From contig JBBTCJ010000036.1 of NCBI GenBank assembly GCA_038043285.1, forward strand, positions 1 through 64,000: a stretch of 64,000 bases of DNA, read 5' to 3'. The DNA comes from JBBTCJ01 sp038043285 (lineage in GTDB: Bacteria > Planctomycetota > Phycisphaerae > UBA1845). Shown piece by piece: positions 36,081 through 44,019 of this stretch. Position 1 is the first letter of the stretch; the number at the start of each line of letters is the position of its first letter. The position numbers and the translations under genes are program-made. The notes below the pieces were generated by a model. The model saw only the letters and a program-made list of their open reading frames with translations, did not search any database and was not told the origin of the DNA.

Positions 36081-36464
36081 GTGCGGATCAAACTGAGCAG
36101 TGTGATTGTGGACAACCAGGAGAAGGCCCTCAAGTTCTACACGGAAGTTCTCGGATTCGTGAAGAAAACCGAGGTCCCGTTGGGGGAGTTCAAATGGTTG
36201 ACCGTCGTTTCGCCCGAAGGACCGGACGATCTGGAGCTGCTGCTGGAACCTAACGGAAACCCGGCTGCAAAAACCTACCAGAACGCGCTTCACGAAGCAG
36301 GAATACCCTTGACGTTGTTCTTTGTTGACGACATCCAAGCGGAGTACGAAAGATTGCAGAAACGGGGCGTCGTGTTCCGCACCCAGCCGACGAAGGCCGG
36401 ACCCGCAACCGTTGCCGTACTTGACGATACCTGCGGAAACCTCATCCAGATCTGTCAAGTCTAA
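36081..36464 (+). CDS. VOC (glyoxalase/bleomycin resistance) family protein
   Basis: A 127-residue metalloenzyme-fold protein. The beta-alpha-beta-beta-beta units are visible: RIKLSSVIVDNQEKALKFYTEVLGF, FKWLTVVSPEGPDDLELLLEP, LTLFFVDDIQAEYERLQKRGVVF and AVLDDTCGNLIQICQ. The C-terminal strand normally ends with a metal-binding Glu or Gln, here Gln in IQICQ. Substrate unknown. GTG 36081 is chosen because AAGGAAG lies eight bases upstream and the domain starts there. It lies 66 bases after kdsA. Confidence 0.85.
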   Translation: MRIKLSSVIVDNQEKALKFYTEVLGFVKKTEVPLGEFKWLTVVSPEGPDDLELLLEPNGNPAAKTYQNALHEAGIPLTLFFVDDIQAEYERLQKRGVVFRTQPTKAGPATVAVLDDTCGNLIQICQV

Positions 36465-36479
36465 GGCGGAACTACGACT

Positions 36480-36514
36480 CCCTGAGCCGCGGGCGTTCAG
36501 CCCGCGGCTCAGGG
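36480..36514. terminator. Long perfect palindrome between convergent genes (family 2)
   Basis: A 15-base perfect stem (arms 36480-36494 and 36500-36514) around GTTCA, with the CGCGGGC/GCCCGCG family-2 core inside. It lies between the VOC stop (36464) and the flagellin stop (36536) on the opposite strand. A T-run is lacking, so termination is inferred from position and stem strength. Confidence 0.6.
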
Positions 36515-36535
36515 TAAATCTTTCCGCGTTCCCGC

Positions 36536-37999
36536 CTAGCCGCCCAGCAGCGTCAACACGTTCTGCGACTGCGCGTTGGCGATCGTCAGAATACTGTTGC
36601 CCGCCTGCACCAGAATCTGCGACCGGGTCAGCTCCGACGTCTCCGCCGCGAAGTCCGTGTCCCGGATCACCGATTCCGACGACGTCAGGTTCTCCGCCGT
36701 GATCTGCAACTGTCGGATGTTGGTCTCCAGCGTGTTCCTCTCGAAGGCTCCCAACCGGCCTCGAAGCACCGCCACCTGCGTGATCACTTCCGAGACGATC
36801 TTCGACCCCTCCTGGAACTTTCCGTTCCGCATCTCGTACCGCTGACCGCTCCGCAGATCGGAAAGATAGCCGAGCACCGCGTTGCCCAGCTTGTTGGCCT
36901 GCATGCTCCGGACGCCGATGTTCTCCTGCAAGTTCGTGTTCACCTGCGGGCCAAGCTGGAACAATGCTCCGCCGTCAGTCACCGCGAAGCTCGTCGTCCC
37001 GGCGGTTCCGGTCAGTCCCTGGGTACCGTTCCCGTACGCCTCAGCCAGAATCACCTCCAGGCCCAGCAGCGTCGAACTAAAACTTAATTTCAGTCCGTCC
37101 GACGTCGCTGAAATGCCGTTGACCGTGGCCTTCGCGTCTCGACCGACCCCTCGATTGACGATGCCGCCCTGGCGGTTTTTGACCGTGAAAACTCCCGTGC
37201 TGCCAACCTCCGTCACGCTGACAAAGGCGTCACTTCCGTAATCCTTGCTGTTGAACCTCAACCCGGCCGACGCCCCCGATCCGCTGGTCGTCGCGACGAC
37301 TCCCGTCGCGTCCGTCTGCGTATTGATGGAGCTGGCCATCTGGGCCGTCGTGGCGCTGGCGGGGAACGTCAGGGTGATGATCCCTTCCGGTCCGCGGATG
37401 TCCAGCGTCACCCCGGTGGCTCCCAGGGCCGTCCCGGCGAAGCCGAGCTGCGCCTGTTGCGCCGACTGCGACACCTTGATCGCCACCCCGACGTACGGGT
37501 TGGATCCGAACTTCGCCCGAAGAACGCTGACGTCCGTCAACTTCGTCGACGAGATGCCGCTGGTGATGTAGTCCAACTCGCCGTTAATGACCTTGCGACC
37601 CGCGAACGTCGTGGTGTTGGCGATCCGGGTGATCGAGTCGATCGCGTTGTCGATCTGCAATTGGTTCGCGGCGGTTTCCTCGTCGGAGAACGCGCCGCTG
37701 TTGGCCGCCTCGACCAGCAGGGACTGGATGTCCGTGAGCAGCCTCTGCACTTCGTCCAACGCGCCTTCCGTGGTGGCGATCACGTTGATCGCCCGCGCGG
37801 AGTTGTCCACGGCCTGTTTGACCACTGCGATTTCCGACCGCAGCCGTTCCGACACGATCAACCCCGCCGGGTCGTCGGCGCCGCGGTTGATCTTCAACCC
37901 GCTCGAGAGCCGCTCCAACGCTTTCGTCAGCGCCCGTTGCGAGACCCCCAGATGACGCTGGGCGATCAGCGACGGCACGTTGCTGTTAATCCTTGACAT
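36536..37999 (-). CDS. Flagellin
   Basis: Filament subunit of 487 residues exported through the flagellar type III apparatus. The conserved N-terminal D0/D1 helices (INSNVPSLIAQRHLGVSQRALTKALERLSSGLKINRGADDPAGLIVSERL) and C-terminal D1/D0 helices (LTSSESVIRDTDFAAETSELTRSQILVQAG, ending NVLTLLGG) are intact. The middle D2/D3 region is variable and holds hook-IN-like strands. ATG 37999 has AGGAGG seven bases upstream. The 40-base leader contains five GGA triplets, the CsrA-binding core, one overlapping the Shine-Dalgarno site. csrA and fliW are the next genes upstream on the same strand. Confidence 0.95.
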   Translation of the reverse strand: MSRINSNVPSLIAQRHLGVSQRALTKALERLSSGLKINRGADDPAGLIVSERLRSEIAVVKQAVDNSARAINVIATTEGALDEVQRLLTDIQSLLVEAANSGAFSDEETAANQLQIDNAIDSITRIANTTTFAGRKVINGELDYITSGISSTKLTDVSVLRAKFGSNPYVGVAIKVSQSAQQAQLGFAGTALGATGVTLDIRGPEGIITLTFPASATTAQMASSINTQTDATGVVATTSGSGASAGLRFNSKDYGSDAFVSVTEVGSTGVFTVKNRQGGIVNRGVGRDAKATVNGISATSDGLKLSFSSTLLGLEVILAEAYGNGTQGLTGTAGTTSFAVTDGGALFQLGPQVNTNLQENIGVRSMQANKLGNAVLGYLSDLRSGQRYEMRNGKFQEGSKIVSEVITQVAVLRGRLGAFERNTLETNIRQLQITAENLTSSESVIRDTDFAAETSELTRSQILVQAGNSILTIANAQSQNVLTLLGG

Positions 38000-38005
38000 G
38001 AGCAA

Positions 38006-38038
38006 TCCTCCTTGACTATCCGTCCGAACTTACCGTCC
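38006..38038 (-). promoter_or_regulatory. Probable CsrA-binding leader of flagellin
   Basis: On the minus strand, GGA occurs at 38038-38036, 38025-38023, 38021-38019, 38011-38009 and 38008-38006. The last two form the AGGAGGAT Shine-Dalgarno element. CsrA dimers bind paired GGA motifs and block ribosome access, as known for Bacillus hag. Confidence 0.6.
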
Positions 38039-38063
38039 GGCGGGACATGTCTCCGCGGGTTCG

Positions 38064-38387
38064 TTACCGCGTTCGATGGTTCCTATCGTTTTCCGGTCGT
38101 TCTCCGGACGGCGCCTCGCCGTCACTCGCCTGGCTCCGCTCATCCCTTCCCGAAGGCGGCGCGAAGTCCTCGTGGCCCAGAACGTCCGAGACGTCCTTGG
38201 GCTTGAGTCCCGCCGCCTGCTGATTTTCGCGTTTGATCGCCTCGTACACTTCCTTGCGATGCACCTGGATGTGCCGCGGCGCCGTGATTCCGAGGCGGAC
38301 CTTGTCCCCTCGAATGTCCACGACCGTGATCTCGACTTCGTCGCCGATCATGATCGTTTCGTCGCGTTGTCGTGAAAGCACCAACAT
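38064..38387 (-). CDS. csrA: Carbon storage regulator CsrA
   Basis: RNA-binding translational regulator. The core (MLVLSRQRDETIMIGDEVEITVVDIRGDKVRLGITAPRHIQVHRKEVYEAI, about 60 residues) is textbook, including Arg44-type contacts in the RLGI...HI...HRKEVY region. The protein has 107 residues, about 40 more than usual, owing to a hydrophilic tail rich in Ser, Arg, Glu and Asp. ATG 38387 has AAGGAG six bases upstream. It lies between flagellin and fliW, the classic arrangement for CsrA control of flagellin synthesis. Confidence 0.95.
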   Translation of the reverse strand: MLVLSRQRDETIMIGDEVEITVVDIRGDKVRLGITAPRHIQVHRKEVYEAIKRENQQAAGLKPKDVSDVLGHEDFAPPSGRDERSQASDGEAPSGERPENDRNHRTR

Positions 38388-38608
38388 ACCCGGCTCCTTC
38401 CATGTCATGCCGATGCGGCGTTCCGCCTGAACCTCGGGGAGCGGAGCCGCTCCGCCGCTCGGATTCATCGCCGGGGGGGAGGTCCACTCCCTCGCCACGC
38501 CGATCGTCGCCGAACGCGAACCCCCGGACCCGCGCATCTGCGGCGCACGGGCGGTGGCCCTTCCCTTGTGATTCTAGGCCTCTTGCCGTATGCATGACCA
38601 CCCGATCC

Positions 38609-39058
38609 CTAGGCCGTCTTGCCCATTGCCGCCCGGGTCGGAATCCGCATCAGCGGGTGCCGGGTCGAATAACGCTTGTCGCTCAACACCAACTGCCTCG
38701 CCCGTCGATTGGTCACGTTCACCACCAGGGGGCCCTGGAGGTTCCCCGTCAGCAGGTCGTCGATCTTGTTGACGATCACGAACACCTGTCCATCACCCTG
38801 ATTGGTCAGACCAATCTCCTCCAGATCCTCAACCTTCACCGGAACCTGGTAGTCCGCGACAAACAGCCTCGGATCACAAACCACGAACGCCAGATCCTTC
38901 GTGTCCACCGATTGAAGCCAGTAGAACCCGCTCCCCGGCCCCGTCTGCACCAGGGCATATTCATGCTGCGCCGGAAAGCCCAGGATCCCCTCGTCGAACA
39001 CGATCAACCGACTCGGATCCACCTCCAACTGCCCGAAGCGCGACGTCTCGATACGCAT
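38609..39058 (-). CDS. fliW: Flagellar assembly factor FliW
   Basis: A 149-residue protein that binds both CsrA and flagellin. When flagellin is exported, free FliW sequesters CsrA and relieves repression. Conserved elements: MRIETSRFGQLEVDPSRLIVFDEGILGFP, FYWLQSVDTKDLAFVVCDP, FVIVNKIDD, LTGNLQGPLVVNVTNRRARQLVLSDKRYSTRHPL. ATG 39058 with GGGAGG six bases upstream; the longer frame to 39184 is not needed. Confidence 0.94.
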   Translation of the reverse strand: MRIETSRFGQLEVDPSRLIVFDEGILGFPAQHEYALVQTGPGSGFYWLQSVDTKDLAFVVCDPRLFVADYQVPVKVEDLEEIGLTNQGDGQVFVIVNKIDDLLTGNLQGPLVVNVTNRRARQLVLSDKRYSTRHPLMRIPTRAAMGKTA

Positions 39059-39382
39059 CGCGAACCTCCCATGACCCGTGTCCATAGGCCGGCGCTCCTT
39101 GCGCGCGGCGATCGTTCGCAATCGCCGAGTCCAACGCGCAGACGCCCGCGCGACGCATCCGGCGCCGCGCCCCGGTCCCTCCAAAACCGGCGGCTTTGTT
39201 GTCGCACGGAATCCCGGTCATCCGGATTTCCCTGCGTCTTGCTTCCCCGGTGCGTGGTCATGGCGACGCACCGCGCCACTGCCTTCTGGTTGCCATCTCC
39301 CGCCGCCCTTCCCCTCAGCCGCATGGGGGCTACGAAATCGGCACCCAACATTCCTTCTCCAACTCTCCGCGCCCCGCGCTGC

Positions 39383-41326
39383 CTACCTCAGAAAATCCAG
39401 CAGCGACAGGTTACTGACCAGCGTGCTGGTCTGCAGCGTCGCCTGCAACCGGGTCATCGCGCCCTGCAAGCGCGTCGTCGCCTCGGCGAAGTCCAAGTCC
39501 TGGACCTGCGACAAGAAAGCCTTGGTGGTCAACGCCGCGTCCTCCAACTGCTGCCGCTTCGCCGTCATCGTCTGCGCCCGCGCGCCGATGATCCCGTGAA
39601 TCCGAGTGACCTCCTGCCGCAGCCCGTCCAATCGGTCGCCGGCCGACGCGATCCCCGGCGTGTCGTCGCCGCGTAACGCGTTCTCCAAGTCCGTCAACGC
39701 TCCGATGATCCCTTCCGTGCGTGTCGGATTCACGTCGTTGCCGAGCAGTTCGACGGCTGTGCCGCCGGCCGTCTGCGGATGCAGCCCCAGATCGATCCCC
39801 GCCGTCGAAAGATTCGCCAGCGCCACCCGCAGCGTCCCCGTCCCGCCGGTCTTGTCTTCGATGCGGATGCCGTTGCCCGTCGTGGCGAACGCCGCCTCCA
39901 CCGCCACGGTCGCCGCCGTCGCCGCCGCGTTGATCAGGTCGATCACGTCCCCAATCGTCGCGGCCCCGTCCAGATTGACCTCGAAGGACTTCCCATCCTT
40001 GGCCATAATCTGCAGATCCGTCTGCCCGCTCAGGTTGCCGACACCGTCGCCAAAGTTCAGCGAACTCAGCGGGGTGGCCGTGTTCATCGTGCGAATGCCC
40101 AGGTCCGTCGCCGTGGTTCCGTCGTTTTCTCCGATGGCCAGCGACGTTCCCGAAGCCTGGTTGAACACGTCAATGCCCGTCCCGGATTCGTTGATCCTCG
40201 CCAGGACGTTCACGCCCGCGTTGTTGATGGTGTTGATGATGTCCTGAACCGTCGTCGCCTCGGCGATGTCGATGGTCGCGCTGAGCGTCCCGTTGGTGAT
40301 GATGAATCCGCTTTCCAGATCGATCCCCGCCCCCGCGGCGAGCGCCTCCACCGGCGTCAGTCGCGTCACCCGTGCCGTCAGCGCCCGGCCTTCGATCGTC
40401 GTGGAGCTGGGCGTCGGCGTCAGCAGACCCAGCCCCGACGCAATCGCCCCGTTGGAAAGGTCGGTAATCGACACCGCGTCGCCGCCCGGCTCCACCGAGA
40501 TGCCGGTGTCTGACAGCGACGCGGTGACGTTCGCGCCGGCCTGCCCAGCCGCCGCGTTGATGGCCTCCACCACGTCGCCGATCGTGTCCACGGTGCTCAA
40601 ATCGACGGTGAACACCCCGGCTCCCCCAACCTCGTTGAACACCAGCGTCCCTCGCGGAACGGCCTGGCCGTTAGCTCCCGTCACGTCGTCGAGCCGCGTC
40701 CCGTCGGTCAGAATCGGGGTGAGGTCAACCTCGGTTGTAATCGGATCGGACAACGCCCCGAACAGCTCGCTTCCGGGAACGTTGACCGCCGTGGACAGAT
40801 CCTCGCTGAGTCGGGTGAACATCTCTCCGACGTCGCCCTGGTAGAGGATCCCGCCGACACCGTCCACGAAGGGCCTGGTCAGCGTGTCGCGTCCGCCGAA
40901 AAGGTATCGCCCGTTGAATTCGCGGTTGCCCACCATGATGAGCTGTCGGCGCATCGAACCGATGATCTCCGCCTCCGCTTCCCGCTCCTCCCGGCTCGAA
41001 AGGCTGCCGACCATCTGGCTGGCGATCGTGGACGCCTCGACCAGCAATGCGTTGATGTCCGACAGGGCGCTGTCCGCCGCCGAGAGGAAGTTGTCCCCGT
41101 GCATCGCGTTGGCCGCGAACTGCTGCTGCCGCAAGAGGGCCTCCGAGAGGTCCAAGGATCGGGCCGCCCTCGCCGGGTCTTCGCTCGGAACCACGAAGCT
41201 CCGACCCGACGATATCTGCGACTCGGAGAGGAACAGGTCGCGCTGGTTGCGGCGCAGGGCGTCCAGCACGAAGTTCGTGCGCAGCCCCTGACTCACTCGC
41301 GAAATGTTGACCGGACTTACCGCCAT
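39383..41326 (-). CDS. flgL: Flagellar hook-associated protein 3 (FlgL)
   Basis: Hook-filament junction protein. It has 647 residues, roughly twice the size of enterobacterial FlgL. The flagellin-like N-terminus (ISRVSQGLRTNFVLDALRRNQRDLFLSESQISSGRSFVVPSEDPARAARSL) and C-terminus (TKAFLSQVQDLDFAEATTRLQGAMTRLQATLQTSTLVSNLSLLDFL) are clear. The extra central part consists of repeated hook-IN motif units (TIGDVVEAINAAAG, TVQDIINTINNAGVNVLARI, TIGDVIDLINAAA). flgK follows upstream on the same strand, as in most flagellar operons. Confidence 0.93.
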   Translation of the reverse strand: MAVSPVNISRVSQGLRTNFVLDALRRNQRDLFLSESQISSGRSFVVPSEDPARAARSLDLSEALLRQQQFAANAMHGDNFLSAADSALSDINALLVEASTIASQMVGSLSSREEREAEAEIIGSMRRQLIMVGNREFNGRYLFGGRDTLTRPFVDGVGGILYQGDVGEMFTRLSEDLSTAVNVPGSELFGALSDPITTEVDLTPILTDGTRLDDVTGANGQAVPRGTLVFNEVGGAGVFTVDLSTVDTIGDVVEAINAAAGQAGANVTASLSDTGISVEPGGDAVSITDLSNGAIASGLGLLTPTPSSTTIEGRALTARVTRLTPVEALAAGAGIDLESGFIITNGTLSATIDIAEATTVQDIINTINNAGVNVLARINESGTGIDVFNQASGTSLAIGENDGTTATDLGIRTMNTATPLSSLNFGDGVGNLSGQTDLQIMAKDGKSFEVNLDGAATIGDVIDLINAAATAATVAVEAAFATTGNGIRIEDKTGGTGTLRVALANLSTAGIDLGLHPQTAGGTAVELLGNDVNPTRTEGIIGALTDLENALRGDDTPGIASAGDRLDGLRQEVTRIHGIIGARAQTMTAKRQQLEDAALTTKAFLSQVQDLDFAEATTRLQGAMTRLQATLQTSTLVSNLSLLDFLR

Positions 41327-41372
41327 CCGCCTGCTCCCGACTTTCCCGCCGATGCGCCTCGTGCCCTATCCG

Positions 41373-43121
41373 TCACCGAATCAACGACACCAACTCCCCC
41401 AACAACTCGTCAACCACCGTCAGAAACCTCGCCGAGCCTTGAAATGCCCGCTGGAACTTCAGCATGGCCACCGCCTCCTCGTCGAGGTTGACTCCGCTGA
41501 TGCTCTCCTTCTGCGCCTGCAGTGCCGAAAGAATGGACGACGATGCGTCCGCATCCGCGTTCGCCCCGGCCGCCGACACCGCCGTCGCGTTCGACGCCGC
41601 TTGGAATAACTCGGTCAGCGAACCCTGTTCCAGGGTCTTGCTCCTTTCGGTCGCCAGGGAGGCCATCCGCCCGGCGTTCACTCCGTCGCCGGGCAGCAGC
41701 ACCGATGCCGCCGCGATCAGCGACGGATCGTTCGCGATCGTCTCCGCGACCCCGATGTTGGCCGCGTTCGTTCCCGAAAAGAACACGTTCACGCCCAGCG
41801 CCGCCAAAATCCCCGACGAATCCGCGCGCGGCGCCTGACCGTCGAACCCGAACACGAACGAGTAACCCGTATCCGCCGCGAAGGCGATGCGGTTGTCGCT
41901 GGTCACCGAAGCCGTCACGCCCTCCACCTGCTCGTTGAACGCGGACACCAGGGAATCCAGCGTCGTGCTTCCGGTGGACGGATCCGTCGCCGTGCTCGGC
42001 GGCGTGCCGTCCAGGGTCACCTCGATCCGGTACGCGACCGGCGTCTGCGTCGCGGTGTCCAGGACGGTGACGTAAAAGCCACCGCTGGTCACCGTCGTTT
42101 GAAGGCCGGCCGCCGCACTGTCCAACGCCGCCGCCGCGTTCAAGACGTCGAACTCTCCGGTCACTTCCGTGAACGGGCTTAACCCCTGTCCGTCGGCATG
42201 GACGTGATTCAGGTCGGCGATAACCGCAGCCGCCAGCTCGTCGATCCCTGCGATTCGGGCATAGGCGTCCTCGTCGCGAGCCTGCATCAGTCCCGCGATC
42301 TTGCCCCCGCCCAGCATCACTTGCTGTTTCGTGTCCTCGAACCGGACGCTGGTGCGCCCAAACTCGCCCTCGATCGAATGCACCGCGAGAAGCCCGCGAG
42401 AGTCCGCCCCCTGCACCAGCGCCTCGCTGCCGACATAGACGTTGACCGCTCCGTTGGGCTGCTCCTTGACCGTCACGTCCATCAGTTCGCTGAGTTTGCG
42501 GATCAAGGCGTCACGCTGATCCCGCAGCGACGTCGCCTGACTCCGCCGTCCGGCCTCCGCCGTGCTGATCTCTCCGTTGAGTTCCGCGATCTGCCGCGCC
42601 AGATCGTCCGCGTTGTTCACCAGCTGCTCGATCTGTCCGTCAAGATCCTCCCCCAGAGCCCCGAGCTGTCCGCGAAGCGTATGAAAACTCTCCGCCAGTT
42701 GCCGCCCCCCGCCGATCACCAGATCGCGGATCGCGGGATCCTCGGGAGTATTCTGCAACTCGTCGAACAGCAGCCAGAACTCGCTGAGGCGCGACCCCAG
42801 TCCTGCTCCGCTGAGGTCGTCGTAGAACGACTCGACCTGCGCCAGCGCCGATTGCCGCGCGGCTGCCCCTTCCTGCTGGCCGATCGCCAAACGCACGCGG
42901 CCCTCCAACGCCTCGTCGATCACCCTATGAATGTCGGTCAAAGCCACGCCCGCCCCGGGCTGCAAGTCCCGACCGATCAACTCGCCCTGCAACGGGTCCA
43001 GTTGCGGCGTCAGCCGCGTGTAGTCGGGGCTGCCCGCGCTGCTGATGTTGTTGCCGATCGTTTGCAGCGCGCTCTGATAACTCAGGATCGCGCTGCGTCC
43101 GATTTGCAATGACGAGTTCAT
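41373..43121 (-). CDS. flgK: Flagellar hook-associated protein 1 (FlgK)
   Basis: The first hook-filament junction protein, 582 residues. The N-terminus has the rod-hook family motif LQIGRSAILSYQSALQTIGNNISSAGSPDYTRLTPQL, and the C-terminus ends ISGVNLDEEAVAMLKFQRAFQGSARFLTVVDELLGELVSLI. The coiled central part (LRGQLGALGEDLDGQIEQLVNNADDLARQIAELNGEIS) is typical. ATG 43121 is chosen; the frame upstream to 43259 covers the flgN-like gene. Confidence 0.94.
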   Translation of the reverse strand: MNSSLQIGRSAILSYQSALQTIGNNISSAGSPDYTRLTPQLDPLQGELIGRDLQPGAGVALTDIHRVIDEALEGRVRLAIGQQEGAAARQSALAQVESFYDDLSGAGLGSRLSEFWLLFDELQNTPEDPAIRDLVIGGGRQLAESFHTLRGQLGALGEDLDGQIEQLVNNADDLARQIAELNGEISTAEAGRRSQATSLRDQRDALIRKLSELMDVTVKEQPNGAVNVYVGSEALVQGADSRGLLAVHSIEGEFGRTSVRFEDTKQQVMLGGGKIAGLMQARDEDAYARIAGIDELAAAVIADLNHVHADGQGLSPFTEVTGEFDVLNAAAALDSAAAGLQTTVTSGGFYVTVLDTATQTPVAYRIEVTLDGTPPSTATDPSTGSTTLDSLVSAFNEQVEGVTASVTSDNRIAFAADTGYSFVFGFDGQAPRADSSGILAALGVNVFFSGTNAANIGVAETIANDPSLIAAASVLLPGDGVNAGRMASLATERSKTLEQGSLTELFQAASNATAVSAAGANADADASSSILSALQAQKESISGVNLDEEAVAMLKFQRAFQGSARFLTVVDELLGELVSLIR

Positions 43122-43146
43122 CAGTCCCACCGCCGAATCTCCTCGC

Positions 43147-43692
43147 CTATCCGATGGTTTCGAACAGACACGCACCCGACCGCGACGCCACCATGCCTGC
43201 CGGCGAATACGACGGTCCGGCGGGCTCGCCCGGACGGACCGCCGCGAACACCCATGCAAGATGCCGCGTGATTTCCCGGCAGATCATCCCGGCCACGCGA
43301 TGCGCCTGTTGAACCTTCAACACGGCGCTTCGAAGTTTCCCCGCCGCGTCGTTCAGGTTCCGCCGCTCCTGGTCACCCAATCGCCCCGCCAACCGCGACA
43401 CCGTCAGGCACCGCGCCGCGCCCGGCGGCAGCGCCAATTCCTCACCGACCAGGTCGGTCAGTTGCCGCCGCAATCCTTCGCGCTCCTGCAAGCGCTGCAC
43501 CAGCGACTGTTCGCGGGCCGCACACTCCTGCATCGCCGCCACGTCCGCGCGGCGCATCGCTGCGATCTTGCGGTCGATCAGCTCAAACAGCTCGTCCTGA
43601 AGTCCGGCCAAATGCCCGAACAGCCGAATCAAATCCGGCAGCCGGCTCGGCCCCCTGACCCTCGATAATCCCTGCCGCGTCACGCCGGCCAT
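43147..43692 (-). CDS. FlgN-like flagellar export chaperone
   Basis: A 181-residue, largely helical protein. LFELIDRKIAAMRRADVAAMQECAAREQSLVQRLQEREGLRRQL matches the FlgN pattern, in which FlgN chaperones FlgK and FlgL for export. The position directly upstream of flgK and flgL supports this. The C-terminal ~30 residues are Pro/Gly/Ser-rich. Its start overlaps the end of the flgJ-like gene by 13 bases. The assignment rests on helical pattern and context, so identity is probable and not certain. Confidence 0.75.
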   Translation of the reverse strand: MAGVTRQGLSRVRGPSRLPDLIRLFGHLAGLQDELFELIDRKIAAMRRADVAAMQECAAREQSLVQRLQEREGLRRQLTDLVGEELALPPGAARCLTVSRLAGRLGDQERRNLNDAAGKLRSAVLKVQQAHRVAGMICREITRHLAWVFAAVRPGEPAGPSYSPAGMVASRSGACLFETIG

Positions 43693-44015
43693 CCCCCGAC
43701 CTCCTTCGACGCCTGCGCCTGACTGATCAGCCGCTGTTGCTTGGCAAGATGCCTGTAAACGGCGTCGCCGACGCCGCGCGAACTCGCCATCCCCGCCCGC
43801 TCCGCGAGGATGCCGTCGAGCTGCCCCCCGAACGCCTCCTCGCCGCGGCCGCCGTGGCCGAATCGCCCCTTCAACTGACTCTCCCGCATGGTCCGCAGCA
43901 GCCGTCCGTAGAAGACCGATCCGACGACCATTCCGCTGGTCTCCTTCAGGCGATGAAGATCCTTCGCTGTTTGCGACGCTGCCGCCGAGGCTTCCGTTGA
44001 TCGCGTGACGTCCAT
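43680..44015 (-). CDS. flgJ: FlgJ-like rod-binding protein without peptidoglycan hydrolase domain
   Basis: A 111-residue protein equal to the N-terminal rod-capping domain of FlgJ (VVGSVFYGRLLRTMRESQLKGRFGHGGRGEEAFGGQLDGILAERAG, with the later GVGDAVYRHLAKQQ). It lacks the C-terminal muramidase domain seen in enterobacteria, which is usual outside gamma- and betaproteobacteria. It lies four bases after flgI and overlaps the flgN-like gene. It would cap the growing rod in the periplasm. Confidence 0.85.
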   Translation of the reverse strand: MDVTRSTEASAAASQTAKDLHRLKETSGMVVGSVFYGRLLRTMRESQLKGRFGHGGRGEEAFGGQLDGILAERAGMASSRGVGDAVYRHLAKQQRLISQAQASKEVGGWPA

Positions 44016-44019
44016 TCCG

